Assembly: GCA_965208945.1 (NCBI GenBank)
Contig: OZ242366.1
Coordinates: 3,038,001-3,102,000, forward strand
DNA from: JAPPLB01 sp965208945
GTDB taxonomy: Bacteria; Acidobacteriota; Terriglobia; Bryobacterales; UBA6623
Direction: 5' to 3'
Length of the DNA stretch: 64,000 nucleotides
Below are positions 8,584 through 17,450 of this stretch, in pieces. A program made the translations under genes and the position numbers. How positions within the stretch are numbered: position 1 is the first letter of the stretch; the number at the start of each line of letters is the position of its first letter. The notes below the pieces were generated by a model, which ran no database searches, was not told the DNA's origin, and saw only the letters and a program-made list of their open reading frames with translations.

Positions 8584-9980
8584 GTGCGTTACACGAAGAT
8601 CGTCGCCACCCTCGGGCCGGCAACTCGCGCCCGCGCAACCGTCGACGCGCTGTTGGCCGCTGGGGTCGACGTTTTTCGGATCAACGCTTCGCACGGCTCG
8701 CCTGACGAGCGACGGCGCATGGTGGACGAAGTACGTGCGAGCGCCAGCCGGGGCGGACGGATCGTGGCAGTGCTTCAAGACCTCGTGGGCCCGAAGATCC
8801 GGATCGGGCCGCTAGCCGATCCGGATGGAGCGCTGCTGAAGACGGGGGGCCGCCTCCGAATCGGCGTAGGAGACTTCGCCGGCGACGCAACCCGGGTGTC
8901 GACCTCGTGCGCCCCACTGGCGGCCGCCCTGCATGGCGGCGAGACACTCCTGCTCGACGACGGCCGGATCGCACTGCAGGTCATAGAAAGCGACGGGGCG
9001 GAGATCGTCACACGGGTTGAGCACGGCGGCGTTCTCGGTCCCCGGAAGGGAATCAACGCCCCCGGCGTCGAGATCCCGATGTCGGCGGTTACCGCTGCCG
9101 ACGCCGGTGAGATCGAGGCTGCCGTGTCGATGGGAATCGACTTCGTGGGGGTTAGCTTCGTGCAAAGCGGAGACGACCTGCGGCGGTCTCGCGAGATGGC
9201 TTCCGGGCGCGGCGGAACAGGGCTCGGGCTGGTGGCGAAGATAGAACGTCCGCAGGCCCTCGCCCGGTTCGACGACATCCTTACCGAGGCCGACGCGATC
9301 ATGGTGGCACGCGGCGATCTCGGCCTGGAGATCCCACTCGAGCACGTACCACGTGTCCAAAAGGACCTGACGCGGCGCGCCCGTGACGCCGGCGTGCCTG
9401 TGATCGTAGCGACACAGGTTCTCGATACCATGCGTCACGAGCCGCGGCCGACCCGAGCGGAAGTGAGTGACGCGGCGAACGCCGCGACGACGGCGTCGAC
9501 GCCATCATGCTTGCCGGGGAGACGGCGGTCGGGGCGCATCCCGTGCTCGTGGCGCAGACCCTCGATGCGATCCTGCGAGATGCGGAATCGGGGAGGCCGG
9601 ACCGAATCGTGCCGGGCGATATCGCGGATCGCCACGACCGCGCTCTCTGCGACGCGGCGGTGACGCTGGCGGCACGGGCCGGCGCCGCTGCGATCGTGGC
9701 GGTGACGCGCAGCGGTGCGACGGCGCGGCTGCTGGCCGCGCTCCGTCCTCCGATTCCAGTGCACGCCGTGACCGTCGACCCCAGCGTCGCGCGGCGGTTG
9801 ACTCTCTGCCGGGGGGTGTCGCCGCTCGTGGTGGAGCCCGGCGCCCTGGCCACTGCGGCGCTCACGCCGGAGCTGGCGCGGCGCGGTGTCGTAAACGCAG
9901 GCGACGCCGTCGTATTCGCCCGCGTCCACTCGGACCTCGGACTCGCCGACGCGAATTTCGTGGAGCTGCAGCGTTTCTGA
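8584..9980 (+). pseudogene. pyk: Pyruvate kinase with a single-base frameshift
   Basis: Pyruvate kinase transfers phosphate from phosphoenolpyruvate to ADP. The N-terminal reading frame (8584 to about 9490) gives RYTKIVATLGPATRA, FRINASHGSPDERRRM, QDLVGPKIRIG, the active-site region GLVAKIERPQAL, IMVARGDLGLEIP and QVLDTMRHEPRPTRAEVSD. The frame then changes: the expected continuation DGVDAIMLAGETAVG and the C-terminal allosteric domain follow in another frame up to 9980. Between AANA and DGVD there are five bases where about six would be expected, so one base is missing near 9483-9496. With the shift corrected the protein is about 465 residues, full length for the family. Either the gene is recently inactivated or the base is a sequencing error. 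An R repeat starts 11 bp after the stop. Confidence 0.85.
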
Positions 9981-9990
9981 ACGGGGTTAA

Positions 9991-10167
9991 CCTGCATTTC
10001 TCACCACCCGACGGTCGAAGCACGCGATACGACCGCCATGACTTCGTTGCGCTTGCTTGCCGTGCTCAACGTACGGTTCAAGTACGCCTGCGCGCGCCAA
10101 GCGGCGCGCGCCTCGTCCTGACGGCCCTCTCACGCACTTCGCCTCGCCACGTGGTGAGAAATGCAGG
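9991..10167. repeat. R repeat copy 2
   Basis: A full-length 177-bp copy with perfect termini CCTGCATTTCTCACCAC and GTGGTGAGAAATGCAGG. The central palindrome carries one change (CGTACGGTTCAAGTACG). It begins 11 bp after the stop of pyk. The left flank TTAA and right flank TCAA nearly extend the inverted repeat. Confidence 0.95.
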
Positions 10168-10593
10168 TCAAGAAGGGGGGCGCCGCATACCGCCGCCAGA
10201 TTCCTACGAAGAACTGTTTCTGCGATTCGCAGAAGATACTGCGCAGAGGTCAAGGTCAACAGCGTTCGAAGAAAGAGCGTGGAAGCGGAATATTGACGAT
10301 TGTCTTCGGGACGCTGGTCCAGAATAGCGGCCGCATCCGCCGTTGGTCGGGATCGTGGTCGTGTTCTTCTTTATACTTCCTGTGCGGCTTGAACTCGATC
10401 AGGTGAAAACCCCCGTGCGCTCCTGACAAGGCTGTTTGAGAGTCCGCAAGAGCCATCCTGAAGCTACTCTGCATTACTCGCCGCGTCGTGGTGAGAAATG
10501 CAGGTCAGTTGTTCCTCCACCCGTGTGTTGATCAATCAAGCGGGAAACATCCGGACCGGTGTCAACGCCGCTTGAACAGGGGGATGTTTCAGG
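10168..10593. other. Intergenic region with repeat remnants
   Basis: After R2 there are about 300 bp of unrecognised sequence with short open frames on both strands (none with a credible start or family), followed by the R mini-element at 10469-10504 and the S repeat at 10538-10598. I do not call a gene here. Confidence 0.5.
10469..10504. repeat. R mini-element: two R ends without the interior
   Basis: CTGCATTACTC and GTGGTGAGAAATGCAGG are brought within about 10 bp of each other. It looks like an R element that has lost nearly all its interior, as expected for a palindrome-ended element shortened by internal deletion. Confidence 0.65.
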
Positions 10594-10598
10594 TCAGA
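10538..10598. repeat. S repeat copy 2 (60-bp hairpin element)
   Basis: Starts AAGCGGGAAACATCCGGACC and ends GGATGTTTCAGGTCAGA. The 9-bp arms GAAACATCC (10544-10552) and GGATGTTTC (10582-10590) are perfect. TCA at 10594-10596 is the stop codon of the exchanger gene on the minus strand, the same arrangement as at S copy 1. Confidence 0.8.
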
Positions 10599-11628
10599 CC
10601 GAGGCCGGAATCAGATAGCTGACCACCATGTAGACGCCGTAGGCGGTGAGAAGCACATAGCCGAACGGGCGCTTCATGTAATCGCCAGAAACGAAGATGC
10701 CGACTCGAAAGACCAACAGGATGAGCAGCATGATCGGAAACAGCACCTGGAAGAAGTGGCCGCCGGCGGTGAGACCGCTTGGTGTGACGGCCGCCGCCGC
10801 GCCCGCGACAAAGAACACATTGAGAATATCGGCGCCAACGACATTGCCGACCGCCAACTCACCGTGCCCCCTGCGCGCAGCGGTCACCGCCGTAACCAAT
10901 TCGGGCAAGGACGTGCCGAAAGCGACCAGCGTCGCAGCGATAATGCTTTCCGGAACATGCATCCGCACCGCAACCTCCGTCACCGCCGGGATGAGGATGC
11001 GCGCTGCAATGACGACGAGGGCAACCGCGCCGATCAATCTGAGCACGATGACCATCGTGGAGCCGCTGGGTCCGTGCTCATTGTCTTCGTCACCAACCAG
11101 TCCGGTCCCTTCGCCGGCCCACCGAATCGATCTCCAAATGTAGACAGCGAGTGCGCCAAGAAAAACGAAACCGGCCCACTGACTGAGGTTGCCGCCACTG
11201 CTGAAGACCTCCGCCGGAGAGCTCCAGGGGAAGCTCAGCGCCACCATAGCTGCCGCGGCGCCAATCTGAATCCATCCCTGACGATTCGTGATCCGGCGAT
11301 CGAGCTTGAGCGGCGATATCAAGCAAGCCAACCCGAGAATGAGACCGGTATCGCAGATGATGGAGCCCACGGCGTTGCCCAACGCCAAGCCCGGCTGACC
11401 CTGGATCGCGGCGAACACAGACACAGCCGCCTCCGGAGTCGTCGTCCCCAGGCTCACAATGGTCGCTCCGATGATCGTCTTCGGAATCCCCGAACGTTTT
11501 GAGAGCAGCACTGCCTCGTCCACCAGCAAATCCGCTGCTTTGCCCAACACGAATAAAGACACAGCGATGACAAGGAACAACAGAACGGTCGGCAGGCCGT
11601 GCACAAAGTGTTCGAGGGCTTCTTCCAT
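10594..11628 (-). CDS. Sodium/calcium exchanger family (CaCA) membrane protein
   Basis: 344 residues. It should exchange cations (Ca2+ or Na+ against H+/Na+/K+) across the inner membrane. The two inverted alpha-repeats are clear: GATIVSLGTTTPEAAVSV with GNAVGSIICDTGLILG in the first half, and AATLVAFGTSLPELVTAV with GNVVGADILNVFFVAG in the second. The acidic residues of GTTTPE and GTSLPE are the expected ion-binding positions. About ten membrane segments are visible, and the length is normal for bacterial YrbG-like exchangers. The central loop (about residues 165-185, WAGEGTGLVGDEDNEHG) is acidic. The gene ends inside an S repeat. The next minus-strand gene upstream (DUF368) is about 200 bp away and probably separately transcribed. 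Confidence 0.9.
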   Translation of the reverse strand: MEEALEHFVHGLPTVLLFLVIAVSLFVLGKAADLLVDEAVLLSKRSGIPKTIIGATIVSLGTTTPEAAVSVFAAIQGQPGLALGNAVGSIICDTGLILGLACLISPLKLDRRITNRQGWIQIGAAAAMVALSFPWSSPAEVFSSGGNLSQWAGFVFLGALAVYIWRSIRWAGEGTGLVGDEDNEHGPSGSTMVIVLRLIGAVALVVIAARILIPAVTEVAVRMHVPESIIAATLVAFGTSLPELVTAVTAARRGHGELAVGNVVGADILNVFFVAGAAAAVTPSGLTAGGHFFQVLFPIMLLILLVFRVGIFVSGDYMKRPFGYVLLTAYGVYMVVSYLIPASV

Positions 11629-11822
11629 CGTCGAAAGTTCTGTTAGTGTAGCTATTCCCTTCTAGCGGCCCTGCTTACGCCGATAGCGGACTGTATCGAT
11701 CATCTGCTCAGGAGACAGTGCCGCCTGTTCGCACCGAAGAGAGCCTGCAGGTTGTTGCCGCTGCTACAGCGCACCTCATTGATGGTCATCGATCAGTGGA
11801 GTTCTATTTCTGACGCAGGCTG

Positions 11823-12833
11823 TCAGGGCCCCTGACGGTCTCGTCCGATCCAAGCAACCCCTTGTGTCAGTGCAAAACCCGCCAGAACCAGTCCGATCGA
11901 CGATGCGACCTGCACTGCGGTAGGGTCGAACCGTTTCAGGGGATAATCCTTCGGATCGATCCTCGCGATGGATTCCTCCGTTACCGGCCGCCCCTTGATG
12001 ACATCGCCGACCTGGGGCTGAAGCCCGTGCTGAAACGGCCACAAGCCGAGAACCGCCCCGAGCAATAAGCCCAGCAGCACGCCCAAGGTCGCTTTTTCGA
12101 AGCGGGCCAACAGCATGCGCATCAGATTGCTGATTCCTGCAAGCCCCAGCCCGACACCGATCGCCAAAGGCGCCAAAACCATAAAGGGTTCGATCATCGG
12201 CCGCCAGCCGCCACCGTGTTGCAGGGTCTCGATGATCGTGATCTTGAGTTGCTCGATGGCCGTCAGCACCGTGAGATAGACCCCGAGAATCAACCACAGG
12301 TAGCTCCCGGAGATCCCCGGCAGAATCATCGCCGCCGCGCCGGCGACCCCGGCCAACAGCATCAAGAAAAAGTGAGAAGACGGCTCGGCAGTGGAAGCGC
12401 CGGGCCGCAGCGCCGCCATCGCGGCCATGACCGCGATGCCGCACGCTGTCCCGACACCCGCGGCTTTTGTAAACGGCTTCAGCAGCCGCCAAACTACCGG
12501 TACGCCGCCCAACGTAAGACCGATGAACAGGCTGTACATTATCCAACGGTAGTCGATGACCAATCCCTTTACCTGACCCGCCAAGGTAATAATGGCCACC
12601 CCCGCCGCCGCCGCGATCGTCCCCAGCAGCAAGACGGCCGGAGCCCGAAACCGCAACGTGGTGATTTCAGCGATTCCTCTGATGCATTGCGGATACACGC
12701 CCGCAGCCAGCAGCATGGTGCCACCCGAAATGCCCGGCACGAGATTCGCCAGACCCATCAACATGCCGGCCAGCACCGCTCGCAGAAGCTGCGGCACAGA
12801 GGTCTCAGAAAACTGCGTTCGAAGGGCCGGCAT
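11823..12833 (-). CDS. DUF368 (PopT-type) membrane protein
   Basis: 336 residues with about nine to ten membrane segments. The two signature repeats are present: GLANLVPGISGGTMLLAAGV near residue 27 and AAMILPGISGSYLWLILGVY in the second half. DUF368 proteins have been linked to recycling of undecaprenyl phosphate across the membrane (PopT), which is the likely role here. The C-terminal tail (about residues 260-336) includes a soluble stretch and a final membrane segment, so the protein is slightly longer than many homologues. It starts 40 bp from the end of the DapA-like gene upstream on the same strand, so the two could be cotranscribed. Confidence 0.85.
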   Translation of the reverse strand: MPALRTQFSETSVPQLLRAVLAGMLMGLANLVPGISGGTMLLAAGVYPQCIRGIAEITTLRFRAPAVLLLGTIAAAAGVAIITLAGQVKGLVIDYRWIMYSLFIGLTLGGVPVVWRLLKPFTKAAGVGTACGIAVMAAMAALRPGASTAEPSSHFFLMLLAGVAGAAAMILPGISGSYLWLILGVYLTVLTAIEQLKITIIETLQHGGGWRPMIEPFMVLAPLAIGVGLGLAGISNLMRMLLARFEKATLGVLLGLLLGAVLGLWPFQHGLQPQVGDVIKGRPVTEESIARIDPKDYPLKRFDPTAVQVASSIGLVLAGFALTQGVAWIGRDRQGP

Positions 12834-12872
12834 GGAAGCGGAGTGTTGGCGGTTTGTCTGACGCCGCAGTCG

Positions 12873-13835
12873 CTATGAGATCACGCCGACGTCTTTGAGG
12901 CGTCGGTCCAGTACGTCCCGGGCTCTGGCGCCCAGTGCTGTGAGGGGTGGGCGCAGGTGCATCTTCGCCACGCCCATGCGGGCCAGTACATGCTTCATGA
13001 CAGGGATAATCGGATAGCCCTTCAGCAACGCCACCCGCTGGTTGAGCGTCTGCTGCGGTTCGGCGGTGTCAGCGCCTTGCTTGTGGGCGTCGATGATCGC
13101 CTGCGTTTCCCGCGGGAAGATATTGCCGTTGCCCGTCAGCGCCCCGGCGCCACCCTGGCCGAGGACACCTGCAATCAGCGCTGAAGCGCCGGTGAAGATT
13201 CGCAAGTGCGGAAACGCCCGGATATAGGACTCGGTCCACTTCGCTTTACCCCAGGAGTCCTTGATGCCCCAAAGCCTGGGGTGCGTCGAGAACCGCTGCA
13301 CCAGCTCCGGCGTGACCGTCACCCCGCTTACCTGCGGGATGTTATAGAGCAAAACAGGAACCTCGGCCCGTTCCAGAACGGGCTCGTAGAATCGCGCCAA
13401 GCCCTCCGTCGCGGGTTGGTTGTAATAGAACGGGGGGATGACGAGCAGCCCGTCGACGCCCTCGGCCTGCGCATAGCTAACGAGGTCAAGCGTATCGTTG
13501 ATGTTCGACGCACCTGTGTGCGCCAGGATTCGCAAGGAGCCCTTGTGCTTGAGATACGCCTCCAGAGTCCGCTTGCGCTCGAGGGCCGAGAAGGACGCAA
13601 ACTCTCCGGTCGACCCATTGACCAGCACGGAACGAATGCCGCTGCCGGAAAGATACTCCAGGTAGTCTCGTACGATGCCCTCGTCGATTTGAAGTCTCTT
13701 ATCGAACCCCGCCAAGGCCGCGATGATCAAGTGCGGCTCAGTCGTTTCGGTCGCGTTACCCGCCGTCAAGGCGCTCAGGGCAGCCGCCGGCGACGCCGCG
13801 GTGAAACCAAGAAAGGCCCTTCGATCGAGTGACAT
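12873..13835 (-). CDS. Tat-exported dihydrodipicolinate synthase/N-acetylneuraminate lyase family protein
   Basis: 320 residues from the ATG at 13835; an upstream extension of the frame is ignored because MSLDRRAFLGFTAAS gives a clean twin-arginine signal. The mature part is a class I aldolase barrel: NGSTGEFASFS corresponds to the carboxylate-binding GTTGE loop, LLYNIPQ carries the conserved Tyr, and GIKDSWGKAKW carries the Schiff-base Lys. Members act on pyruvate plus an aldehyde. An exported version is unusual, since DapA itself is cytoplasmic, so the substrate is probably a periplasmic sugar acid or keto acid. DUF368 lies downstream and a D-aminoacylase-like gene upstream on the same strand. 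An R element lies between it and the latter. Confidence 0.82.
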   Translation of the reverse strand: MSLDRRAFLGFTAASPAAALSALTAGNATETTEPHLIIAALAGFDKRLQIDEGIVRDYLEYLSGSGIRSVLVNGSTGEFASFSALERKRTLEAYLKHKGSLRILAHTGASNINDTLDLVSYAQAEGVDGLLVIPPFYYNQPATEGLARFYEPVLERAEVPVLLYNIPQVSGVTVTPELVQRFSTHPRLWGIKDSWGKAKWTESYIRAFPHLRIFTGASALIAGVLGQGGAGALTGNGNIFPRETQAIIDAHKQGADTAEPQQTLNQRVALLKGYPIIPVMKHVLARMGVAKMHLRPPLTALGARARDVLDRRLKDVGVIS

Positions 13836-13906
13836 GCGCCTCTTTATTCGCCTCGCGGACCATTCTAGCATCGGCTCCTTGAAGCACCTGCCGCCCCTCG
13901 AACCAG

Positions 13907-14083
13907 CCTGCATTTCTCACCACCCGACGGTCGAAGCACGTGATACGACTGCCAGGACTTCGTTGCGCTTGCTTGCCGTGCTCGACGTACTGTTCAAGTA
14001 CGCCTGCGCGCGCCAAGCGGCTCGTGCCCCGTCCTGACGGCCTTCTCACCCACTTCGCCTCGCCGCGTGGTGAGAAATGCAGG
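13907..14083. repeat. R repeat copy 3
   Basis: A full-length 177-bp copy with perfect 17-bp termini except the GCGTGGTGAGAAATGCAGG variant next to the right end. The central palindrome CGTACTGTTCAAGTACG is intact. It lies 30 bp after the stop of the minus-strand D-aminoacylase-like gene. Flanking AG and CT extend the inverted repeat. Confidence 0.95.
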
Positions 14084-14112
14084 CTAGCTCGCCACTTTGG
14101 TGATCGCAAGGG

Positions 14113-15777
14113 CTATCCGGAGCCGTCCTCTTTGTATCCCGGTCCCCGCAGGACACGGCCTGGACGGCTCCCCGTGTGCACGCCATTGTCGAGGACGATT
14201 TCACCGTTAACGATCACGTAAGGGATGCCCTCGGGATATTGCTGGGGATTTTCGAACGTGGCCTTGTCGATGACCGTTTCCGGGTCGAACAGAGTGATGT
14301 CTGCCCAGTAGCCTTCCTCGAGCCGCCCGCGATCGCTGATGTTGATTTTCTGAGCGTTCATGAGGGTCAGCTTGTGAATCGCCTCGGGAAGCTGCAGCGT
14401 CTTCAACTCGCGCACGTAACGCCCGAGCACTCGAGGAAACGTCCCGTACCAGCGCGGGTGCGGATGCATGCCGCGACGCGGGCCTTCCGGACTGATTGCT
14501 GCGCCGTCCGAGCCGACAGAGGTGAAGGGCTGCTGGAGCGCCAACTGCATGTCGTCTTCGGAGTGATGGAAATAGACAGTTCGCACACTGCCGTTTTCTT
14601 CGAGCAGCACATCGAACAGCACGTCGACCGGATCTCCGCCGCGGGCCTCGATCAACTCACTCATGCGTTTGCCGACGAAGGGCTTGTTCTTCTGCTGAGA
14701 AAACGACACGAGCAACATGCCTTCCCAGCCGCCCCCGGTCGCCAGATAGTGGTTATACCAACCAGGAATGCCGTTCAGGATGTCCTGCTTCATGCGGGCT
14801 CGCAGCTTGGGGTCGCGTAACCTCTTGAGCATTGCGTCGTTGCCGCCATCGTGCGCCCAGGGCGGAATGATTGCCCGCAGATTGTTTTGCCCCGCCGTGT
14901 AGGGATAGACATTCGCCCGGATATCCAGCCCTTCTTGACGCGCCTCGTCGATCATGGCCACGACTTCCGACATGCGGCCCCACAAGGCTTTGTCGGCGAT
15001 CTTCATGTGGATGATGTCCACGCGGATGTCCGCGCCCCGGCCGACCTCGATCGCTTCGGCGATGGAGTCGAAGACGCCTTGGCCCTCATCGCGAATGTGC
15101 GTGGAATAGATGCCGCCGTGTTCCGAGGCAACTTTCGCCAGCTTCACGAGCTGCTCCGTGGTGACGAGGCTTGCCGGGGGCATCAGCAGTGAAGTAGACA
15201 GGCCCAGCGCCCCTTGCTGCATGGCCTTGGCGATCTCGTGCCTCATATGTTCGATCTCTTCGTCCGTTGCGGGCGTCATAGCCAGCCCCTTGACAAAGGT
15301 CCAAACCTGAGTCTGACCCACGTACGATGCAATGTTTGCCGCCACGCCCCGTTCTTCCACGTGCGCGAAGTAGCCGCCGAGGGTTTCCCACTCCTGTTCG
15401 CCCGGGGGCAACGGCCCTTGGGACCCCCCTTCGCCCAGCACCATCGTGGTCACGCCTTGGCGGATCATGCTCTCGCAGTTCGGCTCGTCGAGCAGCGTGT
15501 GGTCCGAATGGTTGTGGATGTCGATGAAGCCCGGCGAGACGACGAGCCCGGTCGCGTCGATCCGGCGTTGGGCGCCGCTGTCGGCCAAGTCACCGACAGC
15601 AGCAATCCTGGCGCCTGACACGCCGACGTCAAGCTGCTTCCCAGGAGCACCCGAGCCATCGATCACGATCCCGTTTTCTATGACAAGTTCAAAGGATGAT
15701 TGAGGCGCGCAGGAGCAAAGAAAGGCGCTGAGAACCGCTGGCCCCAGTCCGCGAATGAGTGTCTCGCGATATGACAT
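14113..15777 (-). CDS. N-acyl-D-amino-acid deacylase family amidohydrolase, lipoprotein
   Basis: 554 residues from the ATG at 15777; the open frame continues upstream through an R repeat, but that part is repeat translation. The N-terminus ends in the lipobox FLCSCAPQ, so the enzyme should be lipid-anchored outside the cytoplasm. It has an amidohydrolase fold: the N-terminal beta-sandwich ELVIENGIVIDGSGAPG, metal-binding HxH in GFIDIHNHSDH, then STHIRDEG, IIHMKIADKALWG, RANVYPYTAGQNNL and the C-terminal motif GRLEEGYWADITLFDPETV. This order matches D-aminoacylases, which hydrolyse N-acyl-D-amino acids. Length is slightly above the usual 480-500 because of the signal and extra tail. The true substrate could equally be another N-acyl compound. 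Confidence 0.88.
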   Translation of the reverse strand: MSYRETLIRGLGPAVLSAFLCSCAPQSSFELVIENGIVIDGSGAPGKQLDVGVSGARIAAVGDLADSGAQRRIDATGLVVSPGFIDIHNHSDHTLLDEPNCESMIRQGVTTMVLGEGGSQGPLPPGEQEWETLGGYFAHVEERGVAANIASYVGQTQVWTFVKGLAMTPATDEEIEHMRHEIAKAMQQGALGLSTSLLMPPASLVTTEQLVKLAKVASEHGGIYSTHIRDEGQGVFDSIAEAIEVGRGADIRVDIIHMKIADKALWGRMSEVVAMIDEARQEGLDIRANVYPYTAGQNNLRAIIPPWAHDGGNDAMLKRLRDPKLRARMKQDILNGIPGWYNHYLATGGGWEGMLLVSFSQQKNKPFVGKRMSELIEARGGDPVDVLFDVLLEENGSVRTVYFHHSEDDMQLALQQPFTSVGSDGAAISPEGPRRGMHPHPRWYGTFPRVLGRYVRELKTLQLPEAIHKLTLMNAQKINISDRGRLEEGYWADITLFDPETVIDKATFENPQQYPEGIPYVIVNGEIVLDNGVHTGSRPGRVLRGPGYKEDGSG

Positions 15778-15922
15778 TGACGCGCCATTGTAACGTGGTC
15801 GCGACCTTTTCGTTGGTAACCAACTCGTCGAACATTCGGCTCCGGCCAAAGGGGCCTTTGCGCTCGATTTTTGTGCAAAAGCATGGAATACGTGAACATC
15901 GGACCGAGCGCCCTGTTCCCAG

Positions 15923-16210
15923 CCTGCATTTCTCACCACCCGACGGCCGAAGCACGCGAAAAAAGGCCGTGATTCGTGTTTCGTGTCTCGTGATTCGTGA
16001 AAACCATGGGAGGGGGCCTGGTTCGCTCCAGAAGAAATGTCTGACGGCGGGTAAACCGTAAAGGCCGTGTTGCATATCTCGTAATACGAGGGCCGAAGGG
16101 AAGCGATACGGCCACTACACCTGCACGCGCCTTTTTCCTCCGCCCGGCTCGCGCCTGATCTTGACGGCCCTCTCACGCACTTCGCCTCGCCACGTGGTGA
16201 GACATGCAGG
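15923..16210. repeat. Long R variant (288 bp), copy 4
   Basis: It has the same ends as R (CCTGCATTTCTCACCACCC and CGTGGTGAGACATGCAGG) and keeps the last approximately 60 bp of R, but the middle is replaced by about 170 bp starting with a degenerate run of GTGATTCGT-like units (15969-16003) and continuing through CTGGTTCGCTCCAGAAG. The copy at 19919-20206 has the same length and layout, so this is a defined subfamily and not random decay. Confidence 0.9.
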
Positions 16211-16280
16211 CCAGCCGTGAGGCCCAACCAGAACGCCGGACGGCGCGCGGACGCTTGCCGGGACAATATTTTTCGCCGAG

Positions 16281-16326
16281 CAATGCCGGGCAATAACGGG
16301 CAATGGTGGGCACTAGTGGGCAGGGC
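16281..16326. repeat. Imperfect 10-bp tandem repeat
   Basis: Four and a half units of about 10 bp run head to tail: CAATGCCGGG, CAATAACGGG, CAATGGTGGG, CACTAGTGGG, CAGGGC. It is followed at 16346-16394 by GTGATTCG-type repeats like those inside the long R variants. It lies between R copies 4 and 5 with no gene on either side nearby. Confidence 0.7.
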
Positions 16327-16438
16327 ATCGAAGCGGATAAAAAGCCGTGATTCGAAAAAAAGCCGTGATTCGTGTCTCGTGATTCGCGAAAACCTCGGAA
16401 TTCGAGCTGGCTTGCGCCTCGCGCCAAGCTAACGCTAC

Positions 16439-16615
16439 CCTGCATTTCTCACCACCCGACGGTCGAAGCACGCGATATGACCGCCATGACTTCGTTGCGC
16501 TTGCTTGCCGTGCTCAACGTACTGTTCAAGTACGCCTGCGCGCGCCAAGCGGCGCGCGCCTCGTCCTGACAGCCCTCTCACGCACTTCGCCTCGCCACGT
16601 GGTGAGAAATGCAGG
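16439..16615. repeat. R repeat copy 5
   Basis: A near-consensus 177-bp copy: perfect terminal repeats CCTGCATTTCTCACCAC / GTGGTGAGAAATGCAGG, an intact central palindrome, and GCGCGCGCC in the right half. It lies in the repeat-dense 15.8-16.8 kb block with no gene within 200 bp. Confidence 0.95.
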
Positions 16616-16664
16616 CTAAAAGCCTTGAAAGCCCTGATTCGTGACCCGCACGGACTTGTCTTTG

Positions 16665-16685
16665 CCACATGGCGAGACATGCAGG
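16665..16685. repeat. R right-end remnant
   Basis: CACATGGCGAGACATGCAGG resembles the right terminus of R. It is followed by the TTTTTCCACCGCCCG spacer and an S repeat, the same order as at the other two S sites, so right-end plus spacer plus S may be one composite unit of about 110 bp. Confidence 0.6.
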
Positions 16686-16717
16686 CCCGTTTTTCCACCG
16701 CCCGCGCGCGGATCATG

Positions 16718-16778
16718 CGAGCAGGAAACATGTGGACCAGGGTCAATGCTACTTGATGAGGGGGATGTTTCAGGTCAG
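16718..16778. repeat. S repeat copy 3 (diverged)
   Basis: Starts GCGAGCAGGAAACATGTGGAC and ends GGATGTTTCAGGTCAGC. The hairpin arms are GAAACAT and ATGTTTC. Unlike copies 1 and 2 it is not at a stop codon but lies upstream of the lipoprotein gene starting at 16855. Confidence 0.7.
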
Positions 16779-16854
16779 CGAGTATGGCCCATAAAGAGCC
16801 GCCTCGAACCATCGGGTGCGGAGGGCGCTTTTCGGAGCCAATGCAGGGATCGTA

Positions 16855-17439
16855 ATGGCCGTCCTCCGAGGGGGAGCCAACGAGGCATGTGGCATAATCG
16901 CGTGGGTGCTCCGGTTCCCGTTCATGATGCTGTTGGCCGCCGTGTTGTGCCTGCTGCCGGCTTGCCGGCCCGATGTTGTCGTTTCGCCGCCGGCTGCCGG
17001 CGAGCGCTACGTATCACCGTTCCCGCGGCCGCTGGAGTCCTACGTCGAGATGGACCTCCCCGACGCCGCCCGCTCCATCGTCTCCGGCGTGAGCGATGAT
17101 GTCGTCGATGGGCTTCGTTGGGCTGACCGTCGAGCCGTTCTGCGGTTCCACAGCATCCCATATACCGGACTTCGATTCCACGCAGCGTTTGTGTTGCCCG
17201 AACGTCTGATGCGGCGGGTTGAAGCCGTCACATTGCGGGTGATCATCGGCGGTGAGTTGGCGCGTGAGGCGGAGTACAGCGAGCCGGGCCGGCATGAGAT
17301 CGAAAAGAAGCTTTCGCTGGGCGAGGTTACCTGGGAGCGCGAGACCGAAGTGATCCTCGAAATGGTCCTTCCCGGGGAGCATCGCCTGTCAGAGGCCGAA
17401 GCCCGCTATCCTCTCGCCGCTGCCGGTTTCCGGTTCTAG
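16855..17439 (+). CDS. Hypothetical lipoprotein preceding a membrane glycosyltransferase
   Basis: About 194 residues from the ATG at 16855, preceded by AGGGAT at suitable spacing; an ATG at 16924 would give a shorter signal peptide. The segment FMMLLAAVLCLLPACRPD ends in a lipobox (LPAC). The mature part is beta-strand-rich with no recognised family (DRRAVLRFHSIPYTGLRFHA, VEAVTLRVIIGGELAREA) and could be a small beta-sandwich. It ends 11 bp before the large membrane protein gene, so the two are almost surely cotranscribed and may work together on the outer face of the membrane. Confidence 0.65.
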   Translation: MAVLRGGANEACGIIAWVLRFPFMMLLAAVLCLLPACRPDVVVSPPAAGERYVSPFPRPLESYVEMDLPDAARSIVSGVSDDVVDGLRWADRRAVLRFHSIPYTGLRFHAAFVLPERLMRRVEAVTLRVIIGGELAREAEYSEPGRHEIEKKLSLGEVTWERETEVILEMVLPGEHRLSEAEARYPLAAAGFRF

Positions 17440-17450
17440 ATTCCCGTTCG

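Noticed and set aside
10256..10474. Possible small gene on the minus strand between R2 and the exchanger
   Set aside because: No family, no ribosome-binding site and no conservation evidence; it ends amid repeat remnants.
15778..16293. N-terminal extension of the D-aminoacylase-like protein
   Set aside because: The frame stays open upstream of 15777 only because it runs through a long R variant. The lipobox signal begins at the ATG at 15777.
16435..16812. Open reading frame through an R repeat on the minus strand (and similar ones at 9987, 13756, 23420, 32200, 35130, 58637)
   Set aside because: The R element happens to be open in some frames and yields the same conserved peptide text at each copy. 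The copies are palindromic-ended, intergenic and differ by indels that break the frame, and the translations lack consistent starts, so these are repeat translations and not genes.
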